Shown here in pieces: positions 27,025 through 35,700 of a stretch of 64,000 bases of DNA. The stretch is from Agrococcus sp. Marseille-P2731 (lineage in GTDB: Bacteria > Actinomycetota > Actinomycetes > Actinomycetales > Microbacteriaceae). The stretch spans positions 558,001 to 622,000 of the forward strand of contig NZ_FPEG01000002.1 in the NCBI RefSeq assembly GCF_900117395.1. The letters are read 5' to 3'. A program made the translations under genes and the position numbers. Position 1 is the first letter of the stretch, and every line of letters starts with the position of its first letter. The notes beneath the pieces are model-generated. The model was given only the letters and a program-made list of their open reading frames with translations. It was not told the DNA's origin and did no database searches.

Positions 27025-27906
27025 ATGGCGATGAACGAGAGCATGCCGACCGCGCCCGGTGAGCCCCAGGAGGTCGCAGCGCCCTACGGCGGCGCGAGCA
27101 GCGGGCCGAAGCGCGTGCGCATCAGGCACTTCGAGCGGGCGAAGCAGGATGGCGTGAAGATCGTGGGCCTCACCAGCTACGACTACCTGTCGGCGCAGAT
27201 CTTCGACGCCGCGGGCATCGACTTCCTGCTCGTGGGCGACTCGGCCGGCAACACCGTCTTCGGCTACGACACGACCCTGCCCGTCACGGTCGACGAGCTC
27301 ATCCCCCTCACGCGCGCCGTCGCGCGGGCCGCGAAGCGCGCGCTCGTCGTCGCCGACATGCCCTTCGGCTCGTACGAGGTGAACGCGCGCGAGGCGCTGC
27401 ACACCGCGATCCGCTTCATGAAGGAGACGGGCGCGCACGCGGTGAAGATGGAGGGCGGCGAGCGCACGGCCGAGCAGATCCGCCGCGTCGTCGAGGCGGG
27501 CATCCCGGTGATGGGGCACGTCGGCTACACCCCGCAGTCGGAGCACGGCCTCGGCGGCCACGTGATCCAGGGTCGCGGTGAGGCGGGCGCCGAGCAGCTC
27601 ATGCGCGATGCGGTCGCCGTGCAGGAGGCGGGCGCCTTCGCGGTGGTGCTCGAGATGGTGCCCTCTGAGTCGGCGAGGGCCGTCACCGAGGCGCTCCGCA
27701 TCCCCACGCTGTCGGTCGGCGCCGGCCCGCACTGCGACGGCCAGCTGCTGGTGTGGAGCGACTGGGCCGGCATGACCACCGGTCGCATCCCCAAGTTCGT
27801 GAAGCAGTACGCGCAGCTGGGCGCCACGCTCGAGGCCGCCGCGATCGCGTTCCGCGAGGATGTCGCGAGCGGCGTCTACCCAGCGCGCGAGCACGAGTAC
27901 GAGTAG
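27025..27906 (+). CDS. panB: 3-methyl-2-oxobutanoate hydroxymethyltransferase
   Basis: Encodes 293 aa. Diagnostic segments are [56 protein letters not shown] and [14 protein letters not shown]. The enzyme adds a hydroxymethyl group from methylene-tetrahydrofolate to ketoisovalerate, the first committed step to pantothenate and coenzyme A. The 35-residue N-terminal tail before KRVRIRHF is longer than in E. coli. No ribosome site is present. It is divergent from glnA2, and the DUF1697 gene follows after 2 nt. Confidence 0.96.
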   Translation: MAMNESMPTAPGEPQEVAAPYGGASSGPKRVRIRHFERAKQDGVKIVGLTSYDYLSAQIFDAAGIDFLLVGDSAGNTVFGYDTTLPVTVDELIPLTRAVARAAKRALVVADMPFGSYEVNAREALHTAIRFMKETGAHAVKMEGGERTAEQIRRVVEAGIPVMGHVGYTPQSEHGLGGHVIQGRGEAGAEQLMRDAVAVQEAGAFAVVLEMVPSESARAVTEALRIPTLSVGAGPHCDGQLLVWSDWAGMTTGRIPKFVKQYAQLGATLEAAAIAFREDVASGVYPAREHEYE

Positions 27907-27908
27907 CC

Positions 27909-28439
27909 GTGCGGGTCGCCCTGCTGCTGCGCGGCGTCAACGTCGGCGGCGTCACCGTGCGCTCGGCCGAGCTGCGCGCGCTGCTGGCTGATGCGGGGCT
28001 GGGCGACGTCTCCACGGTGCTCGCGAGCGGCAACGCGGTGGTGACGGCGTCGGATGCGGCGGGTGCCGCACGCACGGCGGAGCGCGCCTTGGAGGCGCGG
28101 TACGGCAGGCGCATCCGGGTGCTCGGCATCGGGGTCGAGGACCTCGCCGCGGCCGTGGCGGCCTATCCGCACGGCGAGGACGACGAGCACACGCCCTACG
28201 TCATCTTCGAGCTCGACCCCGGCGTCGCCGATGCGCTCGCACGCATCGAGACCGCACCGAACGAGGCGACCGCGGCGGGCGACGGCGTGCTCTACTGGTC
28301 GAATCCGAAGGGCACGACGCTGACGAGCGGGTTCGCGAAGGCCACGGAGCGCGCGGGGCGCGGCAAGGGCGGCGCCGGGAAGGACTCGACAACGACGCGC
28401 AACCTGCGGACGCTGCGGAAGGTCCTCGCGGCGGCCTGA
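27909..28439 (+). CDS. DUF1697 family protein
   Basis: Encodes 176 aa starting at GTG 27909 (RVALLLRGVNVGG), the invariant family start. Further markers are VLASGNAVV and the C-terminal WSNPKGTTLTSGFAKA followed by TTTRNLRTLRKV. DUF1697 proteins are common and uncharacterised. The start codon is 2 nt after the panB stop, so translation is coupled to panB; a role in pantothenate metabolism is not implied by sequence. Confidence 0.88.
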   Translation: MRVALLLRGVNVGGVTVRSAELRALLADAGLGDVSTVLASGNAVVTASDAAGAARTAERALEARYGRRIRVLGIGVEDLAAAVAAYPHGEDDEHTPYVIFELDPGVADALARIETAPNEATAAGDGVLYWSNPKGTTLTSGFAKATERAGRGKGGAGKDSTTTRNLRTLRKVLAAA

Positions 28440-28454
28440 GGCGTGCGCGTGCTG

Positions 28455-28495
28455 GGTCTCGAGACGCGAGCGCCTGCGGCGCGCGCTTCTCTACC
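28455..28495. repeat. Dispersed 41-bp palindromic repeat, diverged copy
   Basis: The reverse complement matches 59011-59051 at 35 of 41 positions without gaps. It lies between the ends of the DUF1697 and SPOR-like genes. Confidence 0.7.
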
Positions 28496-28510
28496 GGCAG
28501 AGGTGACGTG

Positions 28511-28690
28511 TCAGTCGTCCTCGGCCGCGTCCTCCGCGGCCCAGGCGCGCGAGCGCTCCTTGATGATCTCCGGTGCTCGTGCGGCCTCGTCGCGCGAGGC
28601 GAAGGGCCCGGCCCGGTCGTAGCCGGGCGAGACCATGCCCTCTTCGACCACTCCGGTCTCGAGGTTGTACCAGTACTCGGCAGCGTTCAT
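28511..28690 (-). CDS. Small SPOR-like protein, hypothetical
   Basis: Encodes 59 aa beginning NAAEYWYNLETGVVEEG, then SPGYDRAGPFASRDEAARA and an acidic tail. The YWYN-x-TG-x-VE and GPF-x-SRDEA pattern is common in short actinobacterial proteins annotated as SPOR-domain-like. I chose ATG 28690 because GGGAGG is close upstream and the family starts there; a longer in-frame start adds an arginine-rich stretch. TACACT lies 8 nt upstream. Function unknown. Confidence 0.72.
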   Translation of the reverse strand: MNAAEYWYNLETGVVEEGMVSPGYDRAGPFASRDEAARAPEIIKERSRAWAAEDAAEDD

Positions 28691-28777
28691 GCCTCCCGAG
28701 TGTAGGCGCACGACCTCCCGGCCCCGGCGAGCGGGACGCGGCGACGCCACTGCTCTGTGCGCTCGTCGCCGCCGGCG

Positions 28778-30661
28778 CTAGCCTCGCCCCGCCCGCTGTC
28801 CGCTCGGCGCGCCTCCGTGCTCGACGTCGTCGATGGTGAGCGCGGCGTTGACGAGAGCCAGGTGGCTGAGCGCCTGCGGCAGGTTGCCGAGGAACGCGCC
28901 CGTGTCGGCGTCGAGCATCTCGGCGAGCAGCCCGACGTCGTTCGGCGCCTCCGCGAGCAGCAGCTCCATCCGCTCCCGCGCCATGTCGACCTGCCCGCAG
29001 TGCGCACGCGCCGCGACCATCCAGAACGAGCAAGCGACGAACGAGGACTCCTCGTCGCCCGCGCCCGAGTAGCGCACGAGGTGCGGCCCCTCGCCGAGCT
29101 CGCCGTCGAGCGCGTCGAGCGTGCGACGCATCCGCTCGCCGCGGTCGAAGCCGCTGATCGCGTGGAGGAGGATCGACGCGTCCAGCCGATCGGTGCCGGG
29201 GTACCAGACGTACGCCCCGCGTTCCTCCGACCAGCAGTGCTCCTCGACCCAGTCGCGGATGGCGTCGGCCTCGAAGCGCCAGCGCTTCGCGTCACCGGGG
29301 ATCTGCCCGAGCTCAGCCAGGTGCGCCGCCTGCTCCAGCGCGTGCCAGCAGCCGAGCTTCGAGGTCGTGTAGTGCTGATCCACCTCGAGCTCCCACATGC
29401 CGGCGTCCTTGCGGCGCCAGCTGTCGGCAGCGAGGTCGGCGATCTCGGCCATCAACCGCCCGGTCGGGGCATCGAGCACGTTGCCCGCGTCGACGTACAT
29501 CGCGACGATGTTGAACACGTCGCCGTAGACGCCCAGCTGCAGCTGCGAGGCCGCGCGGTTGCCGGAGACCACCGGCTGCGCGCCACGCCAGCCTGGCACG
29601 TCGTGCTCGGTCACCTCGTCGCCGGGCACGCTGCCGTCGAGCCCGTGCAGCACGGCCGTCGCGTCGTCCTGCCCGCGGAGCAGCCGCAGCAGCCAGGTCA
29701 TGGCCCCGTGCACCTCCTCGGTCGCGCCGAGCTGCAGGAGCACGGAGAGCGAGTAGGCCGTGTCGCGCACCCACGAGTAGCGGTAGTCCCAGTTCTTGCC
29801 CCCAGCGAGCGACTCCGGGAGCGAGGTCGTCGCAGCGGCCGTGATCCCCCCGGTCGGCCCGTAGATGAGCTGCTTGAGCAGCAGTGCGCTGCGATGCACG
29901 GCCTCCTGCCACTCGCCGCTGTAGTCGCACGACTCCGACCAGCGCGTCCACGACGCGATCGTGCGGTCGATGCCCGCATCCATCGACGCCGGGTCGGGCA
30001 GCAGGAGCGGCTCCTCATCGGTGGCGACGAGCCCCAGGAAGTGCCGCGAGCCAGGCGAGGTGCGGAAGCGAGCGACGACGCCGCGGGGCCCGGTCTCGAG
30101 CGCCTCGTGCCCGAGGACGCGGGGCGCGAGCGAGAGCCCGTCGAGCCGCAGCACCACGCCGTGCACGGTGTCGCTCGCCCACGGCGATGCCGCGCCCAGC
30201 AGCGTGCCGGGGGTGATCTCGCCGCACAGCTGGACCTCGCCCTCGACACCGTCGATGCGCCGCGCGAGCTCGCACCACGGCAGGCGCCCGGACTGCCCGG
30301 TGTTCAGCGCGTCGGTCACGCGCACGACACCGCTCGCCGTGAAGAACGTCGTCTCCAGGACGTTGGTGCCCGGCAGGTAGCGCCGCTCGACCTCGTGCGG
30401 CTCGACGGGCGCGAGCGCGATGCGCCCACCCGCCTCGGCGTCGAGGAGGGCGGCGAAGGCGGGCGGTGAATCGATCGCGGGCAGCGGCAGCCAATCGATG
30501 CTGCCGTCGCGCGCGACGAGCGCGATCGTCCGGCCGTCGCCGATCGGCGCGTACGTGCGCAGATCGGCGTAGCCCTCCGGATCGCGCTCGTCGAGCGCCA
30601 CGCGCACCGGCGCGCCGCCGTCCCAGCGCAGCTGCGTGCCGACGGCGGCGCTCCTCGTCAT
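28778..30661 (-). CDS. Glycoside hydrolase family 15 protein (glucoamylase/trehalase-like)
   Basis: Encodes 627 aa, no signal peptide, so probably cytosolic. The N-terminal beta-sandwich contains IALVARDGSIDWLPLP. The (alpha/alpha)6 barrel shows the GH15 hallmark GGITAAATTSLPE followed by NWDYRYSWVRDTAYSL, and YVWYPGTDRLDASILL later. Proteins of this layout in actinobacteria include trehalases and glucan exo-hydrolases; the substrate is not decided here. I chose ATG 30661, which overlaps the stop of the SDR gene by 4 nt (ATGA). Confidence 0.88.
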   Translation of the reverse strand: MTRSAAVGTQLRWDGGAPVRVALDERDPEGYADLRTYAPIGDGRTIALVARDGSIDWLPLPAIDSPPAFAALLDAEAGGRIALAPVEPHEVERRYLPGTNVLETTFFTASGVVRVTDALNTGQSGRLPWCELARRIDGVEGEVQLCGEITPGTLLGAASPWASDTVHGVVLRLDGLSLAPRVLGHEALETGPRGVVARFRTSPGSRHFLGLVATDEEPLLLPDPASMDAGIDRTIASWTRWSESCDYSGEWQEAVHRSALLLKQLIYGPTGGITAAATTSLPESLAGGKNWDYRYSWVRDTAYSLSVLLQLGATEEVHGAMTWLLRLLRGQDDATAVLHGLDGSVPGDEVTEHDVPGWRGAQPVVSGNRAASQLQLGVYGDVFNIVAMYVDAGNVLDAPTGRLMAEIADLAADSWRRKDAGMWELEVDQHYTTSKLGCWHALEQAAHLAELGQIPGDAKRWRFEADAIRDWVEEHCWSEERGAYVWYPGTDRLDASILLHAISGFDRGERMRRTLDALDGELGEGPHLVRYSGAGDEESSFVACSFWMVAARAHCGQVDMARERMELLLAEAPNDVGLLAEMLDADTGAFLGNLPQALSHLALVNAALTIDDVEHGGAPSGQRAGRG

Positions 30662-31551
30662 GGCGTCGGCATCCCACCGTTGACGTGCAGGGTCTCGCCG
30701 ACGACGTAGCTCGACTCGGCCGAGGCGAGGAACACGAACGCTGGGGCGAGCTCGGCCGGCTGCCCAGCACGCCCGAGCGGCGTCTGCTCGCCGAACTCGG
30801 GCAGCGCCTCGGTGGGCTGGCCGCCCGCCGTCTGCAGCGGCGTCCACACGGGGCCAGGGGCCACGACGTTCACGCGGATGCCGCGGGGGGCCAGCTGCTG
30901 CGAGAGCGCCTTGCTCATCGTGTTCATGGCGGCCTTGGTGGTCGCGTAGTCGACGAGGTGCTCCGAGGGCTGATAGGCCTGGATGGACGAGGTCGCGATG
31001 ATCGAGGAACCGGGCGGCATGTGCGGCACGGCATCCTTCGACAGCCAGAAGAGCGGGTAGACGTTCGTCTTGAAGGTCTCGTCGAACTGCTCGTCCGAGA
31101 GGTCCTCGAGGCGCTCGACGTACTGCTGCTTGCCGCCGTTCGAGACCAGGATGTCGATGCCCCCGAGCCGCTCGACGGTCGTGCGCACGAGCTCCGAGCA
31201 GTACGCCCGGTCGGTGAGGTCGCCGGGGATCGCGACCGCGGTGCGGCCCGCCTCCTCGATCAGGGCGACGATGCGCTGCGCATCGCTCTCCTCCTCCGGC
31301 AGGTAGGAGATGGCGACGTCGGCGCCCTCGCGCGCGAACGCGATCGCCGTCGCGGCGCCGATGCCGGAGTCACCGCCGGTGATGAGGGCCTTGCGACCCT
31401 CGAGCTTGCCTGAGCCGCGGTAGGTGTGCTCGCCGAGGTCGGCCGTGTCGCGCATCTCGGAGTCGAGCCCGGGGCCCTCCTGCGAGATCGCCCGCGTGGT
31501 GATGTCGGCGTAGAGCTTAGTCGGGTCCTGGAACGTGTACTGATCAGCCAT
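30658..31551 (-). CDS. SDR family oxidoreductase (glucose dehydrogenase / stress-protein-39 type)
   Basis: Encodes 297 aa. It has the N-terminal extension common to the stress-induced subgroup, the dinucleotide motif ITGGDSGIG, an SNGGKQQ in place of the usual NNAG, and the catalytic set Ser in IATSSIQAY and YATTK. These enzymes are NAD(P)H-dependent; the substrate is unknown. It forms an operon with the GH15 gene. TAGGGT lies 6 nt before the ATG and no Shine-Dalgarno is seen, so the mRNA is predicted to be leaderless. Confidence 0.88.
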   Translation of the reverse strand: MADQYTFQDPTKLYADITTRAISQEGPGLDSEMRDTADLGEHTYRGSGKLEGRKALITGGDSGIGAATAIAFAREGADVAISYLPEEESDAQRIVALIEEAGRTAVAIPGDLTDRAYCSELVRTTVERLGGIDILVSNGGKQQYVERLEDLSDEQFDETFKTNVYPLFWLSKDAVPHMPPGSSIIATSSIQAYQPSEHLVDYATTKAAMNTMSKALSQQLAPRGIRVNVVAPGPVWTPLQTAGGQPTEALPEFGEQTPLGRAGQPAELAPAFVFLASAESSYVVGETLHVNGGMPTP

Positions 31552-31557
31552 GCTTCG

Positions 31558-31563
31558 ACCCTA
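31558..31563 (-). promoter_or_regulatory. -10 element TAGGGT for the SDR-GH15 operon, leaderless
   Basis: TAGGGT, 6-nt spacer CGAAGC, then ATG 31551. Confidence 0.58.
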
Positions 31564-31640
31564 TGGACGGCACCTGATCGCGATTCGGAGCCGGTGCACT
31601 GCCAGCACCCAGGTGCGGGCTGCCGGCGCTCCGCTGTCCC

Positions 31641-31646
31641 TAGGAT
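31641..31646 (+). promoter_or_regulatory. -10 element TAGGAT for map, leaderless
   Basis: TAGGAT, 7-nt spacer TGAGCGC, then ATG 31654. Confidence 0.58.
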
Positions 31647-31653
31647 TGAGCGC

Positions 31654-32523
31654 ATGCCGAAGGACGCCGCTGGCCACCTCATCCCCGGCCGCGTCGGCCC
31701 CCTCCGTCGGGTCGACGCATCCGTCACCCGGCCGGAGTACGTGGGCAAGCCCGCTCCGGCCAAGCACACCGGCGGCGACGTCTACGACGACGCCACGATC
31801 GAGCGCATCCGTGCCGCGGGCACCATCGCCGCGGATGCGATCGCGGCCGTCGGCGCGGCAGTGCGGCCGGGCATCTCGACCGACGAGCTCGACGCCATCG
31901 GGCACGAGGCGGTGACGAGCCGCGGCGCCTACCCCTCGACCCTCGGCTACCGCGGCTTCCCGAAGTCGGTGTGCTCGAGCGTCAACGAGGTGGTGTGCCA
32001 CGGCATCCCGGACGACACCGTGCTCGAGGCCGGTGACATCGTCAACATCGACATCACGGCCTTCAAGGAGGGCGTGCACGGCGACTCGAACCGCACGTTC
32101 ATCGTCGGCGAGGCCTCCGACGAGGTGACGCAGCTCGTCGAGCGCACCGAGGAGTCGCTGCGTCGAGCCATCAAGGCCGTCGTGCCGGGGCGCCGCGTCA
32201 ACGTCATCGGGCGCACGATCGAGATGTACGCGAGGCGCTTCGGCTACGGCGTGGTCCGCGACTTCACCGGCCACGGCGTCGGCACCTCGTTCCACTCCGG
32301 GCTGATCATCCCCCACTACGACACCGATCGCTTCGACGCGGAGATCCTGCCCGGCATGGTCTTCACCATCGAGCCGATGCTCACGCTCGGCACGCACGAG
32401 TGGGAGATGTGGGACGACGACTGGACGGTGGTGACGAAGGATCGCTCGATCACCGCCCAGTTCGAGCACACGATCGTGGTGCGCGAGTCGGGAGCCGAGA
32501 TCCTCACGCTGCCCTCCGCCTGA
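31654..32523 (+). CDS. map: Type I methionyl aminopeptidase
   Basis: Encodes 289 aa. The metal ligands of the pita-bread fold are in place: VVCHGIPDD, NIDITAFKEGVHGDSNRTF (two Asp), GHGVGTSFHSG (His), FTIEPML (Glu) and the final Glu in AQFEHTIVV. It removes initiator methionine from nascent proteins. About 40 residues precede the catalytic domain, including TRPEYVGKPAPAK, a linker usual in actinobacterial MetAP. I chose ATG 31654 by the family start and the TAGGAT element. Confidence 0.95.
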   Translation: MPKDAAGHLIPGRVGPLRRVDASVTRPEYVGKPAPAKHTGGDVYDDATIERIRAAGTIAADAIAAVGAAVRPGISTDELDAIGHEAVTSRGAYPSTLGYRGFPKSVCSSVNEVVCHGIPDDTVLEAGDIVNIDITAFKEGVHGDSNRTFIVGEASDEVTQLVERTEESLRRAIKAVVPGRRVNVIGRTIEMYARRFGYGVVRDFTGHGVGTSFHSGLIIPHYDTDRFDAEILPGMVFTIEPMLTLGTHEWEMWDDDWTVVTKDRSITAQFEHTIVVRESGAEILTLPSA

Positions 32524-32588
32524 GGCTGCCAGCACCCCGTCACCGCGAAGCGCCGCGACGGAACCGATTCCATGGCAGGATCGACCGC

Positions 32589-33344
32589 GTGGCGAAGTCA
32601 AAGCACAAGGCAGTCGGAGTCGACATCGGCGGGACGGGCGTCAAGGCCGCTCTCGTCGACGTGCACAGCGGCGAGCTCCTCAGCGATCGCGTGAAGGTGC
32701 CGACGCCCGCGGGTGGCGAGCCGGACGCGATCCGCGACGCCGTCGTCGAGCTCGTTGGACGCCTCGACATCGAGGAGACGACGCCGATCGGGGTCACGTT
32801 CCCGGCCATCGTGCGGCACGGCCGCACCATGAGCGCCGCGAACGTCTCGAAGGCCTGGATCGGCCTCGAGGCCGAGCAGCTGTTCGAGCGGGCGCTCGGT
32901 CGCGACATCCACTTCGTGAACGACGCGGATGCGGCGGGCTTCGCCGAGGACCACTACGGCGCGGCCAAGGACGCCTCGGGCCTCGTCATCATGACGACGC
33001 TCGGCACCGGCATCGGCGGCGCGCTGATCTACAACGGCACGCTGATCCCGAACGCCGAGCTCGGGCACCTCGAGGTCGACGGGCACGACGCGGAGACGCG
33101 CGCATCGAACCGCGCGCGCGAGCGCGAGGAGCTCAGCTGGGAGGTGTGGGCGCAGCGCCTGCAGCGCTACTACAGCCACCTCGAGTTCCTCTTCTCCCCC
33201 GACCTCTTCGTCGTCGGCGGCGGGGTCTCGAAGTCGGCAGACCTCTTCCTGCCGCTGCTCGACCTGCAGACGCCGATCGTGCCCGCGATGCTGCGCAACA
33301 ACGCCGGCATCATCGGCGCCGCCGCCCTCGCGCGCGGCGTCTGA
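32589..33344 (+). CDS. ppgK: Polyphosphate glucokinase (ROK family)
   Basis: Encodes 251 aa. The phosphate-binding loop is VGVDIGGTGVKAALVD; further motifs are GVTFPAIV, VNDADAAGFAE (catalytic Asp) and TLGTGIGGALI. The segment after NAELGHLE is characteristic of actinobacterial enzymes that phosphorylate glucose with polyphosphate or ATP. The start is GTG 32589 (AKSKHKAVG). It follows map by 65 nt and converges with rnpB. Confidence 0.92.
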   Translation: MAKSKHKAVGVDIGGTGVKAALVDVHSGELLSDRVKVPTPAGGEPDAIRDAVVELVGRLDIEETTPIGVTFPAIVRHGRTMSAANVSKAWIGLEAEQLFERALGRDIHFVNDADAAGFAEDHYGAAKDASGLVIMTTLGTGIGGALIYNGTLIPNAELGHLEVDGHDAETRASNRAREREELSWEVWAQRLQRYYSHLEFLFSPDLFVVGGGVSKSADLFLPLLDLQTPIVPAMLRNNAGIIGAAALARGV

Positions 33345-33376
33345 CGGCGCGCCGGCAGCAGCGCGTCGCGGTGAGG

Positions 33377-33765
33377 GCGAATCGGCCGGCCGATACGCCG
33401 GGTTCTGTCGTGGACGGTCATCTCTCTACGGGATGCATTGCTGCAGCCCTCTAGCGACCTACCCGCGGATGGGACGAGCAGCCCCGTGATCCGCTGTCTG
33501 GTCTTGCTCCGGGCGAGGTTTGCCTAGCCGCGGCGCTCGCACGCCACGCTGGTGGGCTCTTGCCCCACCGTTTCACTCCTGGCCTGCCGATGCCCGAGGG
33601 CGCCGGCTGGTGGATCTGCTCTCTGTTGCACTTGCTCGCGGGTTGCCCCGGGTGGACGTTATCCACCGCCCTGCTCTGTGGAGCCCGGACGTTCCTCGGC
33701 ACCGTCCGCCGCACCCCGAGGGCTGCTGCGACCGATGACGCGACCGCCTGGCCGACCGATTCGCT
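33377..33765 (-). ncRNA. rnpB: RNase P RNA (type A)
   Basis: About 389 nt on the minus strand. P1 is formed by 13 nt at each end: 33750-33762 pairs with 33379-33391 with one G-U. Conserved blocks are present: GAGGAACGTCCGGGCTCC near the 5' side, GTGAAACGGTGGGGCAAGAG in the middle, CTAGAGGGCTGCAGCAATGC, then AGAACCCGGCGTAT just before the 3' P1 strand. It is the catalytic RNA that matures tRNA 5' ends. This fills the only gene-free-looking gap over 300 nt. The exact ends are inferred from P1 and the promoter. Confidence 0.95.
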
Positions 33766-33771
33766 CCTCGC

Positions 33772-33777
33772 AGGATA
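33772..33777 (-). promoter_or_regulatory. rnpB -10 (TATCCT)
   Basis: TATCCT seven nt before the predicted RNA 5' end, just past the stop of the GNAT gene. Confidence 0.6.
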
Positions 33778-33783
33778 CCGCGA

Positions 33784-34872
33784 TCAGTCCTCGAGGCGCT
33801 TCCGGTAGTAGGCGGTCGCGTGCAGCGGCCGCCCGCCGAAGCGCGAGAACTGCCGCGCCGACCCGGGGTTCTGCCGCCCGACCGGGGTCGACCGCAGCCG
33901 CTGGCAGCCGATGTCGGCGAGGTTCGCGTGCAGGCGACGGCTCAGGAGCGAGACGATGCCCTTGCCCTGCGCATCCGGCCTCGCGCCCTGGATCACGAGC
34001 ACCGCATCCGGCCGCAGGCCCTTGCGGCTCGTGACCAGCTGCCACCGCTCGCGAGCGCCCAGGCGACCCCCGGACGCCTGCAGCAGCGGCGTCGCGTCGA
34101 GCACGGCGAGGACGAAGGCGAGCGGGTGCTCCTGCTCGTCGCGCGCGATCAGGAACAGGCCGGGCTCGTGCAGCAGCCACAGCCCCGCGAACTGCGCGCG
34201 CAGCTCGGCGGCGGTGAACGGCGTGAAGTAGGGCAGCAGCGCGAAGGAGTCGTTGAGGAGCGGCAGCAGCGCGCGCAGCCCGCGCCCCAGGCCAGCGCGC
34301 GTCACCTCGTCGATGCGGATGCCGGCGGCGTCGAGCTCCGCGACGCTCGGCCCGTCGTCGTCGACGACGTCGACCAGCCAGGTGTCGCCCTCGTACCAGC
34401 GCGACATGCCGCGGGCCTCGAGCGCCTCCGGCAGCCACTCGGCGTTCCACGGGGCGTCGGGGAACGCGCGCTCCTCGAAGCCCGTCGTGATGACACCGCC
34501 CGACTGGTTCGGCAGCAGCTGTGCCGGGCCGAAGAGCTCGTCGGCCCCGGCCGCCCGCGCGCGTCGTTCGATGTCGTCGAGCAGTGTGGCGAGCACGGAT
34601 GCGTCCGGCGCCGCGAGCGCGCCGAACACGAGCGCGCGGGCGTGCAACCGGGCATCGAGCCGATCGTCGCGGTGCACGATCGCCCGGCCGACGTGCTCGT
34701 CGCCGTCGCGCGCCAGCAGGAGGGTGATGCGGTGCGGATGCGGGGCGCTGCCCCGGAACCAGGCTCGCACGGTGCGCTCGAGGAGGGGCACGGAGCGGCC
34801 GCCGTGCGTCTCGCGCCCGAGCCGGAGGAACGCGGCGAGGCCCGCCTCGTCGGCGACCTCGACGACCTCCAT
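33784..34872 (-). CDS. GNAT family N-acetyltransferase-like protein
   Basis: Encodes 362 aa, long enough for a duplicated GNAT fold. The C-terminal part has an acetyl-CoA-binding-like segment RPDAQGKGIVSLLSRRLHANL. The N-terminal part contains FLRLGRETHGG, ITLLLARDGDEHVGRAIV and a segment with LFGPAQLLPNQSGG. The acceptor is unknown. The stop lies 7 nt before the rnpB -10, so read-through into rnpB is possible. GGGGGTG precedes ATG 34872. Confidence 0.75.
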   Translation of the reverse strand: MEVVEVADEAGLAAFLRLGRETHGGRSVPLLERTVRAWFRGSAPHPHRITLLLARDGDEHVGRAIVHRDDRLDARLHARALVFGALAAPDASVLATLLDDIERRARAAGADELFGPAQLLPNQSGGVITTGFEERAFPDAPWNAEWLPEALEARGMSRWYEGDTWLVDVVDDDGPSVAELDAAGIRIDEVTRAGLGRGLRALLPLLNDSFALLPYFTPFTAAELRAQFAGLWLLHEPGLFLIARDEQEHPLAFVLAVLDATPLLQASGGRLGARERWQLVTSRKGLRPDAVLVIQGARPDAQGKGIVSLLSRRLHANLADIGCQRLRSTPVGRQNPGSARQFSRFGGRPLHATAYYRKRLED

Positions 34873-34891
34873 GCGGCACCCCCTGACGACG

Positions 34892-34897
34892 ATGCTA
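34892..34897 (-). promoter_or_regulatory. Candidate -10 (TAGCAT) of the GNAT gene
   Basis: TAGCAT lies 19 nt before ATG 34872, giving a short leader with a ribosome site. Confidence 0.4.
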
Positions 34898-34959
34898 TGT
34901 CGCGCAGGGGCCCTGCGGGGCGGGTTCGGGCCCGCTCGGGAGGCGGGATCCTGCGCGGC

Positions 34960-35700
34960 TCAGATCCCGCTCTCCTCCGTGCGCACCAGGATCGCCGAGG
35001 AGTTCGGATCCAGCAGCACGTCGTCCTCGCCGGCCTGGCGGATCTCGTGCAGCTCGGACGAGGTGAGCTCGACGCCGGACGCCGTGGACGTGCGGTGCTG
35101 CAGCAGGGTGGCCCCGATGCCGTAGCGCTCGCGCTGGCGGTCGTAGAGCGCGAGCAGCTCGGCAGGCACCGTCGCGGCGCGATCGCCGCGCTCGGCGCGC
35201 GCCTGCTCGAGCTCTCCCTGGAGCCCGGCCGCCTCGACGTCGCGCTCGCCCGCCAGTCGCTCGCGCTCGGAGCGCGCGCTGTGGGCGGCCTCGCGTGCGG
35301 CGGCGAGCGCAGCCGCCGCATCCTCCTGGCGCTGCATCGCCTCGAGCTCGAGGTCCTCGAGGTCGCTGCGCCGCTTCTCGAGCGTGACGATCTCGTGCTC
35401 GGTCGCCGTCGCGACCTTCGCGTCGGTGATCGCCGGCAGCCGGTCGCGGTTGCGCTGCAGCCGCGCCTCGACGGTCTGCACGTCGTTCTCGATGCGCGCG
35501 ACATCAGCGCCGATGTCGTCGTGCTCGCCGAGGCGCTCGAGCACCGTGCGATCGAGCCGCATGAGCTCGGTATCGAGCTCGTCGATGCGCTTCGTCTGCG
35601 GCAGCGCCTTGAGCTTGCCGGTGAGCCGCACGATGCGCGTGTCGACCTCCTGCAGCGTCAGCAGCCGCCGCTGATCCTGGTTGGTCGCCTTCAGTGCCAT
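34960..35700 (-). CDS. C4-type zinc-ribbon family protein lacking the cysteines
   Basis: Encodes 246 aa. Residues about 10-190 form a long coiled coil (LLTLQEVDTRIVRLTGKL; heptads rich in Glu, Arg and Leu). The C-terminus has the layout of the zf-RING_7 family, LTSSELHEIRQAGEDDVLL then SSAILVRT, but all four zinc cysteines are replaced, and the whole protein has no cysteine in this region. Homologues next to nif3-like genes are usual in actinobacteria. I chose ATG 35700 with GGAGGAG upstream; it overlaps the Nif3 stop by 10 nt. Confidence 0.85.
   Translation of the reverse strand: MALKATNQDQRRLLTLQEVDTRIVRLTGKLKALPQTKRIDELDTELMRLDRTVLERLGEHDDIGADVARIENDVQTVEARLQRNRDRLPAITDAKVATATEHEIVTLEKRRSDLEDLELEAMQRQEDAAAALAAAREAAHSARSERERLAGERDVEAAGLQGELEQARAERGDRAATVPAELLALYDRQRERYGIGATLLQHRTSTASGVELTSSELHEIRQAGEDDVLLDPNSSAILVRTEESGI

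Noticed and set aside
33345..33783. Small ORFs (about 60-100 codons) between ppgK and the GNAT gene
   Set aside because: They lie over RNase P RNA, whose conserved blocks and P1 pairing are clear.
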